From NCBI RefSeq assembly GCF_964019385.1, contig NC_088650.1, positions 26,499,266 through 26,563,265 on the forward strand: DNA of 64,000 bases, read 5' to 3'. Of this stretch, positions 11,785 through 21,591 are shown piece after piece. Position numbers and translations under genes: made by a program. Every line of letters starts with the position of its first letter. The first letter of the stretch is position 1. Source of the stretch: Sycon ciliatum. Lineage: Eukaryota; Porifera; Calcarea; Leucosolenida; Sycettidae. The notes beneath the pieces were generated by a model. It was not told the DNA's origin and ran no database searches. It saw only the letters and a list, made by a program, of their open reading frames with translations.

Positions 11785-12038
11785 TGTTGTGTATCACTGG
11801 CCGATTATCTATGTCAGTCCATGACACACAACAAGAGCTTCGGTTGTTGTAGCTTGACTCTGTTCAAGGCTACGAGTAAGATCATTTCAAGTAATGAAGT
11901 CGATGATAAGAAGAAATTCGGCAGCTCTTTCACCAACCGGAAAGAGCTCTTTGTTTCGGGGGAAAACAGCAGCAACACCATTACGAGCACACTGTAACCA
12001 AATATGAATACTACAGAAAAGGGGTGAGCACGGTGCTA
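11785..12038 (-). repeat. BEL 3' LTR, distal block
   Basis: Matches the last 254 bp of the 5' LTR almost base for base, for example one C/T change in the dinucleotide before the ACACACAACA core. It is cut at GGTGCTA, where the 2.8 kb insertion starts. Confidence 0.9.
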
Positions 12039-12929
12039 TAGTCCTAGGGCCCATTTGAAATTTCTCACTTTTACTTGACACATGTTTGCTAACATAGATT
12101 TTATGATCATTCTTGGATGGTTTTTGCCTCCTGAACACGATGGCATAGGTTTCGATTGCCGAATTGTGTCCGAACATGGTGAAAAACATCAAAATAGAAA
12201 AGACCGTTATTACTATAGCAACCCAACTAGAATTGCTCCTATATCCATTTTTACTGACATGTATATGGCCAAGTAGCACCTCATTTTGCTCAGAATAAGC
12301 AGTAGATACAGTACGGCAACAAGTACTGTACTTTTACAGTGTCAAAACAAAATTTCCAAAGTGCAGTGAAACTACTTGGCTTTTGGACATGTTCATGTAC
12401 ATTTACATGTCGCGTCGAATGTTAGCATTGAGGTACGTGTACATGTATGTGCAGCTAGCAGGTACATGAGACTATTTACAGGCATGCATTATTATAATAA
12501 TCAGACTGCAAACACGAGGGAAGCGTCAGACGGTTCGGCGTTACACTTCAACTGAGAGAATAGGTATTGTCAAATACTAACAGGAGAAGGAAAAGGTGGT
12601 AGGAAACTGTCAGAGTCTAAGGAACGAAGTGCTATAGGACAGTTTCAACCTGAACTAATTTACTCGAAGTACGTGTAGATAATACGATAGATCTTGCAGC
12701 AATATAAGAAGAACAACACTACTTGTATGCGATGGCAGTGCTGTAACGAAAAATGATGAAAATGAAAATACCAAAATCCTTTGCATAAAACAGTCCAAAC
12801 ATTGGCTAGCTTGTCATTCAAGGCTGCAGTTGGACAACGCTCACATGTGAATAGCTGCAGTTTAAAAAGCTGATCGATCCCAACATTGTGATACGAATAC
12901 TTTCACTTCCATGTGTTTTGGGAGAATCG

Positions 12930-13553
12930 TACGTCGCAATCGAGCTATGTCGTTGCTGTGTCATCATCTATGTGCCATGCGCTACTTGATGTACCGGCCT
13001 GCTATGCCGGATACCGCCAGCCATGCATCGACCAGGTGCCAGGCGCGAACTGATGGTGGTGGTGGTGAGAAGGAGAGCTCTGTGCCAGAACTTTGCAGCC
13101 TAGAGAGCGTGTGTGGGCAGGCGTGTGTTTACCGCCATATTGCCAGGTGTGTCTTTACCACCATATTTAGCAACCATAAGTACAGCTGCAGTGGTGTCTT
13201 CAACTTCATTCTCCCGAGTCAAGCTCCGTATGAAGACATCCAAGAAGAAGATTGCCTGATGAGTCCAGCGGGGACGAAACGTACGTCGCAATCGAGCTAT
13301 GTCGTTGCTGTGTCATCATCTATGTGCCATGCGCTACTTGATGTACCAGCCTGCTATGCCGGATACCGCCAGCCATGCATCGACCAGGCGCCAGGCGCGA
13401 ACTGATGATGGTGGTGGTGAGAAGGAGAGATCTGTGCCAGAACTTTGCAGCCTAGAGAGCATGTGTGGGCAGGTGTGTGTTTACCGCCATATTGCCAGGT
13501 GTGTCTTTACCACCATATTTAGCATCCATGTGTTTCACTTTAACTGAAGTTGT
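12930..13553. repeat. Two tandem copies of a ~345-bp unit
   Basis: The segment starting GTACGTCGCAATCGAGCTATG at about 12929 recurs at about 13281. Its later part (CTGTGCCAGAACTTTGCAGC, then a TTTACCGCCATATTGCCAGG block) also recurs. The copies differ by a few bases. A third, inverted partial copy is at about 54497-54641. The unit is multi-copy and contains no recognised gene. Confidence 0.8.
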
Positions 13554-14208
13554 TCTTCCGTCTGAGCTTCGGAAACTCTACGCCGTACAGCTGAGCCCAT
13601 CTCTACTCCGCCACCTACACCATCACTGTTGGCTCTGCAGTCAGGGACAATTCTTTAGCCACTAGTTCATGAGGTATTACATGAACATGTTTTCCCTCTT
13701 CACCACCGCTCTTGAATCGCATCAACTACGTGCAGTGATCAGTTCAGGAGAGACAAGCCACGACATTGGACATCGGACTCTTTCTTGCAGTTAGTGTTTT
13801 ATAAGTATAACTGTAGTTTCACATTGCCTAGGCCCAGCCATCAAATTCTGCGACAAGGAAATGATTCTTCTACTGCTGGTGTTGCATATTGGGATAGGTT
13901 ACCTCCAGGTACTCGGATTTCGTTTTTGTAACACTCCACACCACATAGCTACTCCCTCTCACTGCAGCATGGCACTCCTAAGGCAGTTGTCCTAGAGCTG
14001 TTGAGCTGGTAAATAGGCTTTGTGCTAATGGTAGCTGATCACCACGGTCGGTGTGTTCAAATCATGGTACTAACACTAGCCGCTCTTGTAGATTCGAATC
14101 AAATGCTTGTCCACTGTAACACCTCCTGTGCAGCAGTACTTACAAAGTAAATGCCTTCATTCCAGCCCGATGAAGTTAGCCAGGTCTGAAACTTTCCACG
14201 GTTGTAGA

Positions 14209-14571
14209 TTAGTCCTGCGAATAGTTACAACTGGCTTGGCAAGCTATGATGACTTTCCCCTGCTTTCCACACATAATTGTTGTGCTGCTCCTTGTTGGAA
14301 TCATGCCTACTTTTCCGGGGAGCCAAGATGACATTGTAATGAAGGTTCTGCTGAATTTAGCATCGATCCATTCGTGGACGTTCCCACAGCAAAAGCACCA
14401 GCGAGTCAATGCAAAACTTTGAAGAAAGTGTCCAAACGAGGTAACACATTTCTGGTATGTCACAACTACACTACGGTACTTGATGCTCAATCTTTCCAAC
14501 TCTCGCACAAAATCAGTGTACGCGTCGGTTCGCATCCTGTGTATGTACGGTGTTACTATAGCTCCTGGCAC
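14209..14571 (-). pseudogene. Degenerate ORF, faintly piggyBac-transposase-like
   Basis: A 120-codon frame with RSVVVTYQKCVTSFGHFLQS followed by CGNV, and later TTIMCGKQGKVIIACQ. The spacing resembles the piggyBac block V-x-x-D-x-x-x-TS...C-x-GT followed by a W-x-DK-R-x-V strand, but the Asp is absent and the match is weak. It may be chance. It lies inside the 2.8 kb insertion. Confidence 0.22.
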
Positions 14572-14848
14572 ATAAAAGGGTAAAAACTCCCAGGTCCAGT
14601 CAATATAGTACCGAGAAAGTCTTGAAAATGCTTGAATATAGCCGATGAGAACTTAGTTTTTTCGGCAATTTTGTATTCCTATCGAGGGTGATTTCGGGAC
14701 CTTTGGACGCGATTGGACTCGCCATACTGGGCCAAGATGCTCTTGAAGACATTATCTATCAAATAACACCGAAAAATCCTTGTTAGCCAACATGTGTCAA
14801 GGCATGTATTTTAGAGGTCGATTTTTTGAATTGGCCCCTGTACTACTA

Positions 14849-14972
14849 GCCCAATTCGGCACTAGCACCCCGAAGAGAAAATACAGCGTACAACAATACA
14901 GTACGCATAGCAGATTTAGGCGCACGATGAGCAAATAAGGAGTTGATTAGATTATTCTCGCGATTCGCGACA
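14849..14972 (-). repeat. BEL 3' LTR, proximal block
   Basis: Identical in layout to the first 124 bp of the 5' LTR in minus orientation, ending at the LTR boundary TGTCGCGAATCG. It follows directly on the short segment after the DUF5641-like region. Confidence 0.9.
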
Positions 14973-15129
14973 CTCCCGGGCGAAAGAAGCAAACAAAGAA
15001 AAGAAAGCTAGCGGAAGAGCAATTAAACGACAGACGCAGTCACAAATCTGGGAAGACCAAATAACTTGGCCAAATAATTACACGATCAAAGAAAGAAAAT
15101 AAAGTACACAACTAACTCACAGTGCATCA

Positions 15130-15629
15130 TCATCCCTCAGCCTGCGAACCATATTCTGGCATTTCTGAGCAGCAGCGCGGCGTGGCCTGTTTCTGAGATG
15201 CAAGCTGCACAGTTGCTGATCTCACCCAACCATCTTGGCTGTCATGAATATCCACCACTCTGCCCAGCCTCCATGTCCCTCTTGGCATGCTGCTCTCCTT
15301 GATCAACACAATACTGTTCACACGCGGTTCCACATTCTTGCTTCTCTTGGCTGGTGCACTATGTGGGCGTTCTCGTAGGCTGGTAAGACACTGCTGGCCT
15401 GGCTTGCAAATTATAATTAGAGCTAGATACAATACATTCTGTGTCATCATGTACATTAGTATGAAGAAAATGGGGAACATAAGATAATGGAGGGATAAGA
15501 AATGAGCCGGTGTCAGAGGATCCCCCATCCCCCAGAACTCGTCAGTATGGGCAACAGGTGGCCTGGTGTTCACAACAGCTGTGGTATCGATGCCAAAGGA
15601 TGCGCATTCTGACTGAATATCTGTGATCA
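15130..15629 (-). pseudogene. BEL/Pao integrase end and DUF5641-like domain remnant
   Basis: Minus-strand frame: VVNTRPPVAHTDEF and GDPLTPAHFL match the C-terminal end of BEL/Pao integrase. SLRERPHSAPAKR, IVLIKESSMPRGTWRLGRVV and DGWVRSATVQL then match the DUF5641 domain found after it. The deletion joins this remnant almost directly to the protease frame, with a stop (TAG) just after VAE at about 15634. The region is therefore not translated in frame with gag-protease. Confidence 0.8.
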
Positions 15630-15636
15630 GAGTGTC

Positions 15637-17772
15637 CTATTCTGCAACACACTCTTCAAACTCATCAGGAGTGGGTGTGGTCAACCGTACAGGATCCTCC
15701 CCCAGAAAGGAAGATGGAGATCCGTGCAACTCGCTAGGTGGCTTATCCAAGAAGTCAGAACGAGTGCACTGAGGGTCAGGAACATCATGGACCATGACTG
15801 TGGACTCGTCTGGTTGGATCTCGGAGTGGGGAACCTTTCCTGTGCAGATAAAACCTAACTTGGTGTCTAGGAGAATCAGACCATCTGGGAAGTGGGTGCG
15901 ATCTGTCAGCACAAAGTCATAGTAGAAATCTGTCCCAACCAGAATGTCAATCTCGACATGTTCGCGAGTGAGTGTTAAGGGCTCAGCAAGAGGTAGGCGT
16001 TCGAGCGACGGATGTGTCTGGGTATCCAGCGGAGTCTTCAGAATTGGACAACAGATCTGCGGGACAACGCTGGCTTGAACGGATTGGGCAGAGCCATCGA
16101 GAAGTTGGACATTGAATTCCACTTGTGGAAGGTTCTGCGTGGTGCGTTGGGATGCACCAAAGTTGGCCATTGCTGTGACATCAGTGCCAATTGTCGGAAT
16201 GTGCAAGGCTTTTCGGGTGGATTCTTTGATGTAAGTTCGACTGGAACCAGTATCGAACAAAAGGCGAGCTTGAAGGCTTTGCCCTGACTCATCCTGGATG
16301 GTAGCAAGGGCCGTCTGCATGATAACATGTTCGCAAGTCGATGTCAAGGTTTGAGTTGCAGACAGAAATGGTGTAGCATCGACGTTCAATGTTGTAGAGT
16401 TCTCCGGCTTCTGCTCCGACTGCGCTACCGAGGCACCGCCAAACTTCTTACCGCACAAGCTTCTGTGATGCGTAGACAGTTTACAGTGGAAGCACGGTCT
16501 CGCCTGTTTGCAGTCACGTGCGATATGATCTGATCTGAAACATATGGAGCAGCGATCATTGAGTTTCGAGTGAGCTTTGCGTGCATCTAAATCTCGGTAC
16601 TGCCCGCATTCATCGCTAAAGTGTGCCCCTGAACAGTAGAAACATTTCGGAGGTCTGCGTTTCTCATGATGTGGCAAGAGGGATACACCAGTTGAAATGA
16701 CATGGGATGGCGCAGGATGCTGTTGATGTCCTTTGTTCGCGTCGTGACATTGGCGTTCACTAGTTTCCTTGACACGTACCAAGATGCCAAGGGCCTTGCG
16801 TAAGGATGCGACTGTCCAGCTGTCGCTGCCCCGTGCAAGCTCAAGCTGCACCATGACAGCCTGTGGGAGCTTTGCTGTGATCATAGGAATAAATAACGGG
16901 TGTTCTACGTCTTGTTTGAGTGCTTCAAGACTGCGGAGGTTCCGTTCGATTTCGTCAAGTAGTTTCCGCAACGAAGCAGGTTTGTCTGTTGCTGGAGGTA
17001 GATGCGTCATGGCTGTGTAGTGACTGTCGATATGGATTTGAACGTCACCAAATCTTTCCTCTAAAACATCCATCGCAATGCGATAGTTGGCACCCGTCAG
17101 GTCGAACCCAGCAATTGCCTCCTTTGCGACGCCTTCAACATTCTCTTGGAGATATGCAAACTTTTCCACATCAGACAATTTGCTGGCACCGACAGAGGCT
17201 TGAAATATTTCGTGAAATTCACGGAATTTCGAAAAGTTGCCATCAAATTTGGGTAAGGTAAGCTTCGGTAGCCGGATGGATGCATACGAACTACCATGTG
17301 CGCTGTCTGGTACTGCGGGATTTGAAACATTAGAACTGGAGGGAGAACGTGATGTTGCGGTGGATGATGTAGCAGTGGATTGTGAAGGTCGCTGCATGTT
17401 GTCTCGTTTGGATTCTAGGCACCTAAGTTTACCCCTACTGACGAGCCCCAGTTGCAGTCGATCTTTCAACCCCGACTCATTTAAATCAAGAAAGCCATAC
17501 TTCATGCAAGCGTTATCAAAAGTAGAACAGGCAGCCAGAAAAGAATCAATAGCAACGGAAAGTTCAGAAATAAATAAACTAAGCTGTTGCAAGGATACAT
17601 CGTCGTCGTCCAGCACCGCGTCGGCGGTCTTGTAGATGGAGTAGAGCTGCTCGTTGCTGATAGTAGTCACTTGCCTTGCGTGTAAGACCTGCGGGGGTGG
17701 CAAGGGCTCATCGTCATCAGATAGTAAGCACTTTGCTGCTCGAGTCTTCGCCTTCTTGCCCTTCGGTGGCAT
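15637..17772 (-). CDS. BEL/Pao gag-protease polyprotein
   Basis: 711 codons from an ATG 40 nt downstream of the primer-binding site. Order: basic N-terminus (MPPKGKKAKTR); Ser-rich linker; a DUF1759-like gag region from about residue 168 (LPKLTLPKFDGNFSKFREF); paired zinc knuckles near 375-440 (CFYCSGAHFSDEC, CSICFRSDHIARDC, CFHC...C); and a DUF1758-type aspartic protease with LLFDTGSSRTYI near residue 505. The frame stops where the internal deletion begins, so no RT follows. It would make capsid-like protein and protease only. It is fully open, which suggests a young deletion. Confidence 0.88.
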   Translation of the reverse strand: MPPKGKKAKTRAAKCLLSDDDEPLPPPQVLHARQVTTISNEQLYSIYKTADAVLDDDDVSLQQLSLFISELSVAIDSFLAACSTFDNACMKYGFLDLNESGLKDRLQLGLVSRGKLRCLESKRDNMQRPSQSTATSSTATSRSPSSSNVSNPAVPDSAHGSSYASIRLPKLTLPKFDGNFSKFREFHEIFQASVGASKLSDVEKFAYLQENVEGVAKEAIAGFDLTGANYRIAMDVLEERFGDVQIHIDSHYTAMTHLPPATDKPASLRKLLDEIERNLRSLEALKQDVEHPLFIPMITAKLPQAVMVQLELARGSDSWTVASLRKALGILVRVKETSERQCHDANKGHQQHPAPSHVISTGVSLLPHHEKRRPPKCFYCSGAHFSDECGQYRDLDARKAHSKLNDRCSICFRSDHIARDCKQARPCFHCKLSTHHRSLCGKKFGGASVAQSEQKPENSTTLNVDATPFLSATQTLTSTCEHVIMQTALATIQDESGQSLQARLLFDTGSSRTYIKESTRKALHIPTIGTDVTAMANFGASQRTTQNLPQVEFNVQLLDGSAQSVQASVVPQICCPILKTPLDTQTHPSLERLPLAEPLTLTREHVEIDILVGTDFYYDFVLTDRTHFPDGLILLDTKLGFICTGKVPHSEIQPDESTVMVHDVPDPQCTRSDFLDKPPSELHGSPSSFLGEDPVRLTTPTPDEFEECVAE

Positions 17773-17811
17773 TTTGAATTTCCTTCAGTAACAAACTCTA
17801 GTTATCTAAAG

Positions 17812-17829
17812 GTCGGGTTTTTGGCACCA
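17812..17829 (-). promoter_or_regulatory. BEL primer-binding site
   Basis: Three bases after the 5' LTR end, the minus strand reads TGGTGCCAAAAACCCGAC, starting with the TGG expected for pairing with a tRNA 3' CCA. The tRNA species cannot be named from this alone. Confidence 0.65.
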
Positions 17830-17832
17830 GTT

Positions 17833-18210
17833 TGTTGTGTATCACTGGCCGATTATCTATGTCAGTCCATAACACACAACAAGAGCTTCGGTTGTTGTAG
17901 CTTGACTCTGGTCAAGGCTACGAGTAAGATCATTTCAAGTAATGAAGTCGATGATAAGAAGAAATTCGGCAGCTCTTTCACCAACCGGAAAGAGCTCTTT
18001 GTTTCGGGGGAAAACAGCAGCAACACCATTACGAGCACACTGTAACCAAATATGAATACTACAGAAAAGGGGTGAGCACGGTGCTAGCCCAATTCGGCAC
18101 TAGCACCCCGAAGAGAAAATACAGCGTACAACAATACAGTACGCATAGCAGATTTAGGCGCACGATGAGCAAATAAGGAGTTGATTAGATTATTCTCGCG
18201 ATTCGCGACA
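17833..18210 (-). repeat. BEL 5' LTR (378 bp)
   Basis: TG...CA ends in minus orientation. It is near-identical to the split 3' LTR and is followed by a TGG primer-binding site. It carries the element's promoter by family expectation; I did not pick out a specific TATA box. Confidence 0.9.
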
Positions 18211-18403
18211 GGCAACGTCCTCACACGCATGGCTTCCGTGGAGAATCTGTTCGGGATCAACCAAACCTACCTCAACATGAATGTGGGTGGTCGATGACAG
18301 CCTTTGGCGAGGTTCGTTGAGCAGGTTCTTGCTCAAAAACACCGTTGAAAAAAAGTCACGAAGTTTTTGTATACGGAGGAAGTAGGTGGGTTATAACTAG
18401 GTT
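18211..18403. other. Short host or relic segment between BEL and LINE 4
   Basis: No gene recognised. It contains the 37-nt tract shared with 7085-7121 (opposite strand). It ends at the LINE 4 poly-A. Confidence 0.45.
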
Positions 18404-18699
18404 TTTTTTTTATTTTTTTTTTTTATACGAAAGTCCACTATATTCCCGAATATGTGCGAGAAGTGGTGGCGGGGCCAGGCTGCTCTGCCGACCTCAAAGG
18501 TCTCGGCGTCTACGCAGACAAAGCGCGCCATAATGCAGTAAAACCATGTAGAGAGGAGGAAGAGGGGAAATGAATAATAGTGAGAAACAAGGACAATGGG
18601 TAGATGGTCGTGAGAGAAGCAGAGTGAAAGATAACGTCACACTGTGGTAAGGGGGGGGGGGGGGAGGAGGATGCTAGTGAGGCACTGGTCTAAACCGTT

Positions 18700-21591
18700 T
18701 CATAGGGCGTCGGTGGCTGCTTGCCAGTTCAGGTGCAGCAGATACTTGTTGCATTTTTCTTTGAATAATTGGAGCTGGCTGGGTTGCGGCCGTGCTGGTA
18801 GAATGGTCGCTGGTAGGCTGTTCCACAAGGGAATAATGCAGTCTGGGTAGGAACCCTGGAGGCTGCTACGAATGCGCACGGGCAGCGTCGACTTGAGCTG
18901 GAGCGGGTGGCAGTGGGCAGTCTCCGTGGCTAACCTAGTGGATCGACCACCCGCTGGGCGGGGATTGGCTGGAGGTGGGAGGATGGGCTTCAGGGGGCTT
19001 GTTGTTGGAAGGTAAGACAGCTTGAACGTGAACGAAAGCGCAGCAACCAGTCGGCGGTGTTTCAGGCTGGGGAGCCAGGCGCCTGGGCCAATCACCTTCA
19101 GTGCCTTGTGCTGGATTTTGTCCAGTCTGGATGTACCTGACCCCATCCACACCAGGCAGCAGTATTCCATTGTTGGCCGCACGAAGCCTTTGTAGACTGC
19201 CGTGCGGCCGCTGGAGTCCAACAGGGGCGCAACCTTTCTCAGGAAGTGTAGGCGTTGGGCAGCCTTTGAGGCCACGGCCCGGAGGTGTGCTGCGTAGGAC
19301 AGTTGCGAGTCGAATGCTATGCCCAGAAGTTTAATTTCTTTCTCTTCAGGAACAGTCACTCCATTGAAGAGCACTGGTGGGAACGCTGGGGGAGGCTTGC
19401 GGTGGTCGATGATGAGGGCCTGAGATTTGGATGGCTCGAAGGTGACCTTCCACTTGGAACCCCAGTGGGAGACGGCGTCCACTGCTTCCTGGAGTTGTGC
19501 TGCAGAGTCGGATATGCTGGCGGTGGCAGAGATGCACTGATACAGTGTCGTGTCATCTGCATACGTGGCAAGCTCAGCACCAGCAGGCAAGGTGTCCTCG
19601 CAGTCATTCACGTACAGGAGGAATAACGTTGGTCCAAGGATGCTACCTTGTGGTACCCCTGCTTGGATATGGTGCAGGGAGGACTCTTGGCCGCCCACAA
19701 CAGCCTGCAGGCGCCGGTTGTGCAGGTAGCTTTCCAGCCATCCGAGAAGCGGGCCGTCTATACCGTACACGGAAGCCTTATGCAGCAGGCCAGCATGGCT
19801 GACTTTATCAAAGGCGCCTGCTATGTCTATCGCCAAAACATGGGCGGCTCCTCCTAGGCCGGCTGCTCGGGACCATTCACAGTGGAGCTTGGTTAAGACG
19901 TCGGCTGTGCTCAGGCCCTTTCTGAACCCGAACTGTTTCGCAGAGATGACATTGTGGGACTCCACGAAACTGGTTATCTGACGATTGACAATTGTTTCCA
20001 TCACTTTGGATATGATAGACAGCAGAGACACAGGTCTGTAGTGTTGAGGCAGGTTCTTGGATTTCTTCTTGTGAATGGGTGTGACTCTAGCTGTCTTCCA
20101 GGATGTCGGCATAACCATGCTGTAGAAGCTAAGGGAGAACAGTTTGGAGAGTGGCTTACTTAGGGGGTCGGCACACATCTTCAGAACTCGCGCGGGAATG
20201 CAATCCGGTCCAGTAGCTTTCGATGCATTTAGGCGCCGGAGTTCTCTCTTGACAGTGGCAGGGCGGAACCGAACCGTTGAGAGCTTTTCAGCCGTGCGCT
20301 TTGCAACGTGGGGGAAATCAGTCGCTGGTTGGTTGGCGGGGAAGTCGTCGGCGCCCAGGCTGCACTTTGAGGCGAAATACTGCCCAAAACACTCAGCTTT
20401 TTCGGCATTCGATACGCATTCCAAACCAGGCTGCGGCGTAAGAGTTGGGATGGACGTGTTTCTGCTGCTGCCACCTGCTTGCTTGATGGTAGACCACCAC
20501 GAGCGGTCACTCAGGCTAGCTTTGGAGAGCTTAGTACGCAGGGTAGCCAGGCGGGCCACCTTGGCATGCTGGAGGATGTCATTACAACATAGAGTGGCTG
20601 CTGAGGCTGTCTGCCGCGCTGCTGTTGACTTCTGCCGTCTGGCAGTAGCCCAAGCCCTCTCTTTTGCTTTTATGGCATCCGTGCACTCAGGGGTCCACCA
20701 AGCTGGATCCGTCGGCCGGGATGTGAGTTGCCGGGATGGGATGAAACGTGACATACCCTGGAGGATAACTTCGGTGATGTTGGCGCACGACTCATCAGCG
20801 CTGGTGGTGAAGGCAGTTGACCAGTCATAGGCTAGGAAAAAGTGACAGAGGCGGTTCCAGTCTGCTTGGTTGTACCGCCAGACAGTGCGTGTGGTTTTTG
20901 GTTCACGGAACGCAGAGATAGGGAAGTCCATGGTGAGGACAGCGTGGTCAGAGGACCCCAGTGGGGCATGGCATTTCACCTGAACCGGTTCACTGAAGTC
21001 AGACATCACAAGGTCCAGGGTGTTGTCTCCACGTGTGGGGATGTTGACATGCTGCTCCAGGCCATGAACATAGCAGAGTTCCTCGGCTGCTTCTCCTGCC
21101 GAGGTAGTCTTGGTGCTCCCTAGCCATGCTGCATTGTGGACATTGAAGTCCCCTGCGAGGATAACATAGTCACCGTGGCTGCGGGCCTCGTCTAGGTGGG
21201 TATCAAGGTATTCGATCAGCTCGGTGTCTGTCCCGGCTGTGGAGCCTGATCGGTAGAGTGCACAGATAACAATCTTGGACCGGCTAGCTGTTGATACAGA
21301 TATCCATATCACTTCGTGGTGTTCCGTGCTGAACCGGTCCAGGTGCTGGAAGGCCATGTTTGATTTCACCCAGATGGCAACTCCGCCTCCATGAGCGTTT
21401 CTGTCATGTCGGATTGGGGGAGCGTATCCGGACAGACAGACCTCACTGTCAGTGACCTTTGCGGTTGAGAATTTTGTCTCCGTAACAGCGATGACATCAG
21501 GTGAGGAGCACTTTGCAACATGTGCAAGTTCACCAAGCTTTGACTTTAGGCCAAAAGCATTGGTGAGTAGGAGCCTGAGGAAGCGCTTCAT
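18700..21591 (-). CDS. LINE 4 ORF2: apurinic endonuclease plus reverse transcriptase
   Basis: 963 codons. The N-terminal endonuclease has LLTNAFGLKSK, VIAVTETKF, HGGGVAIWV, ICALYRSGS, LAGDFNVHNAAWLG, TRGDNTLDLV and GSSDHAVL, the full set of APE-type motifs. RT blocks follow: ATGPDCIPARVLK, HYRPVSLLSIISKVME, AIDIAGAFDKVSHAGL, AGVPQGSILGPTLFLLYVND and catalytic ATYADDTTLY. The protein nicks target DNA and copies element RNA from the nick. The start ATG overlaps the ORF1 stop as ATGA, which suggests reinitiation. CR1/Jockey-like by layout; the exact clade needs a tree. Confidence 0.92.
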   Translation of the reverse strand: MKRFLRLLLTNAFGLKSKLGELAHVAKCSSPDVIAVTETKFSTAKVTDSEVCLSGYAPPIRHDRNAHGGGVAIWVKSNMAFQHLDRFSTEHHEVIWISVSTASRSKIVICALYRSGSTAGTDTELIEYLDTHLDEARSHGDYVILAGDFNVHNAAWLGSTKTTSAGEAAEELCYVHGLEQHVNIPTRGDNTLDLVMSDFSEPVQVKCHAPLGSSDHAVLTMDFPISAFREPKTTRTVWRYNQADWNRLCHFFLAYDWSTAFTTSADESCANITEVILQGMSRFIPSRQLTSRPTDPAWWTPECTDAIKAKERAWATARRQKSTAARQTASAATLCCNDILQHAKVARLATLRTKLSKASLSDRSWWSTIKQAGGSSRNTSIPTLTPQPGLECVSNAEKAECFGQYFASKCSLGADDFPANQPATDFPHVAKRTAEKLSTVRFRPATVKRELRRLNASKATGPDCIPARVLKMCADPLSKPLSKLFSLSFYSMVMPTSWKTARVTPIHKKKSKNLPQHYRPVSLLSIISKVMETIVNRQITSFVESHNVISAKQFGFRKGLSTADVLTKLHCEWSRAAGLGGAAHVLAIDIAGAFDKVSHAGLLHKASVYGIDGPLLGWLESYLHNRRLQAVVGGQESSLHHIQAGVPQGSILGPTLFLLYVNDCEDTLPAGAELATYADDTTLYQCISATASISDSAAQLQEAVDAVSHWGSKWKVTFEPSKSQALIIDHRKPPPAFPPVLFNGVTVPEEKEIKLLGIAFDSQLSYAAHLRAVASKAAQRLHFLRKVAPLLDSSGRTAVYKGFVRPTMEYCCLVWMGSGTSRLDKIQHKALKVIGPGAWLPSLKHRRLVAALSFTFKLSYLPTTSPLKPILPPPANPRPAGGRSTRLATETAHCHPLQLKSTLPVRIRSSLQGSYPDCIIPLWNSLPATILPARPQPSQLQLFKEKCNKYLLHLNWQAATDAL

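Larger units (their letters stand above)
12039..14848. mobile_element. 2.8 kb insertion inside the BEL 3' LTR
   Basis: It splits the LTR with CTA on both sides, consistent with a TA or CTA target duplication. The two ends carry an imperfect inverted repeat: both contain CTTGACACATGTT(T/G)GCTAAC near the ends, and the outer bases (TAG...GGGCC) also pair. No intact transposase is seen. Internally it has a tandem duplication (about 12930-13553) and a degenerate minus-strand frame at 14571-14209. It is best read as a DNA transposon derivative of unknown superfamily, possibly nested. Confidence 0.65.
11785..18210 (-). mobile_element. BEL/Pao LTR retrotransposon, internally deleted, with split 3' LTR
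   Basis: Minus-strand order: 5' LTR 18210-17833, primer-binding site about 17829-17812, gag-protease 17772-15637, a remnant of the integrase end plus DUF5641-like domain 15629-15130, then the 3' LTR. The 3' LTR lies in two blocks, 14972-14849 (124 bp) and 12038-11785 (254 bp), separated by a 2.8 kb insertion. The blocks sum to 378 bp, exactly the 5' LTR length. Both LTRs begin TGTCGCGAATCG and end ACACAACA. RT and RNase H are missing, so the element is non-autonomous. No target-site duplication is evident at the outer ends. Confidence 0.9.

Noticed and set aside
18700-21591. Many plus-strand ORFs opposite LINE 4 (for example 20144-20830, 228 codons)
   Set aside because: Shadows of the minus-strand ORF2; no motifs and normal for antisense of a long GC-balanced ORF.
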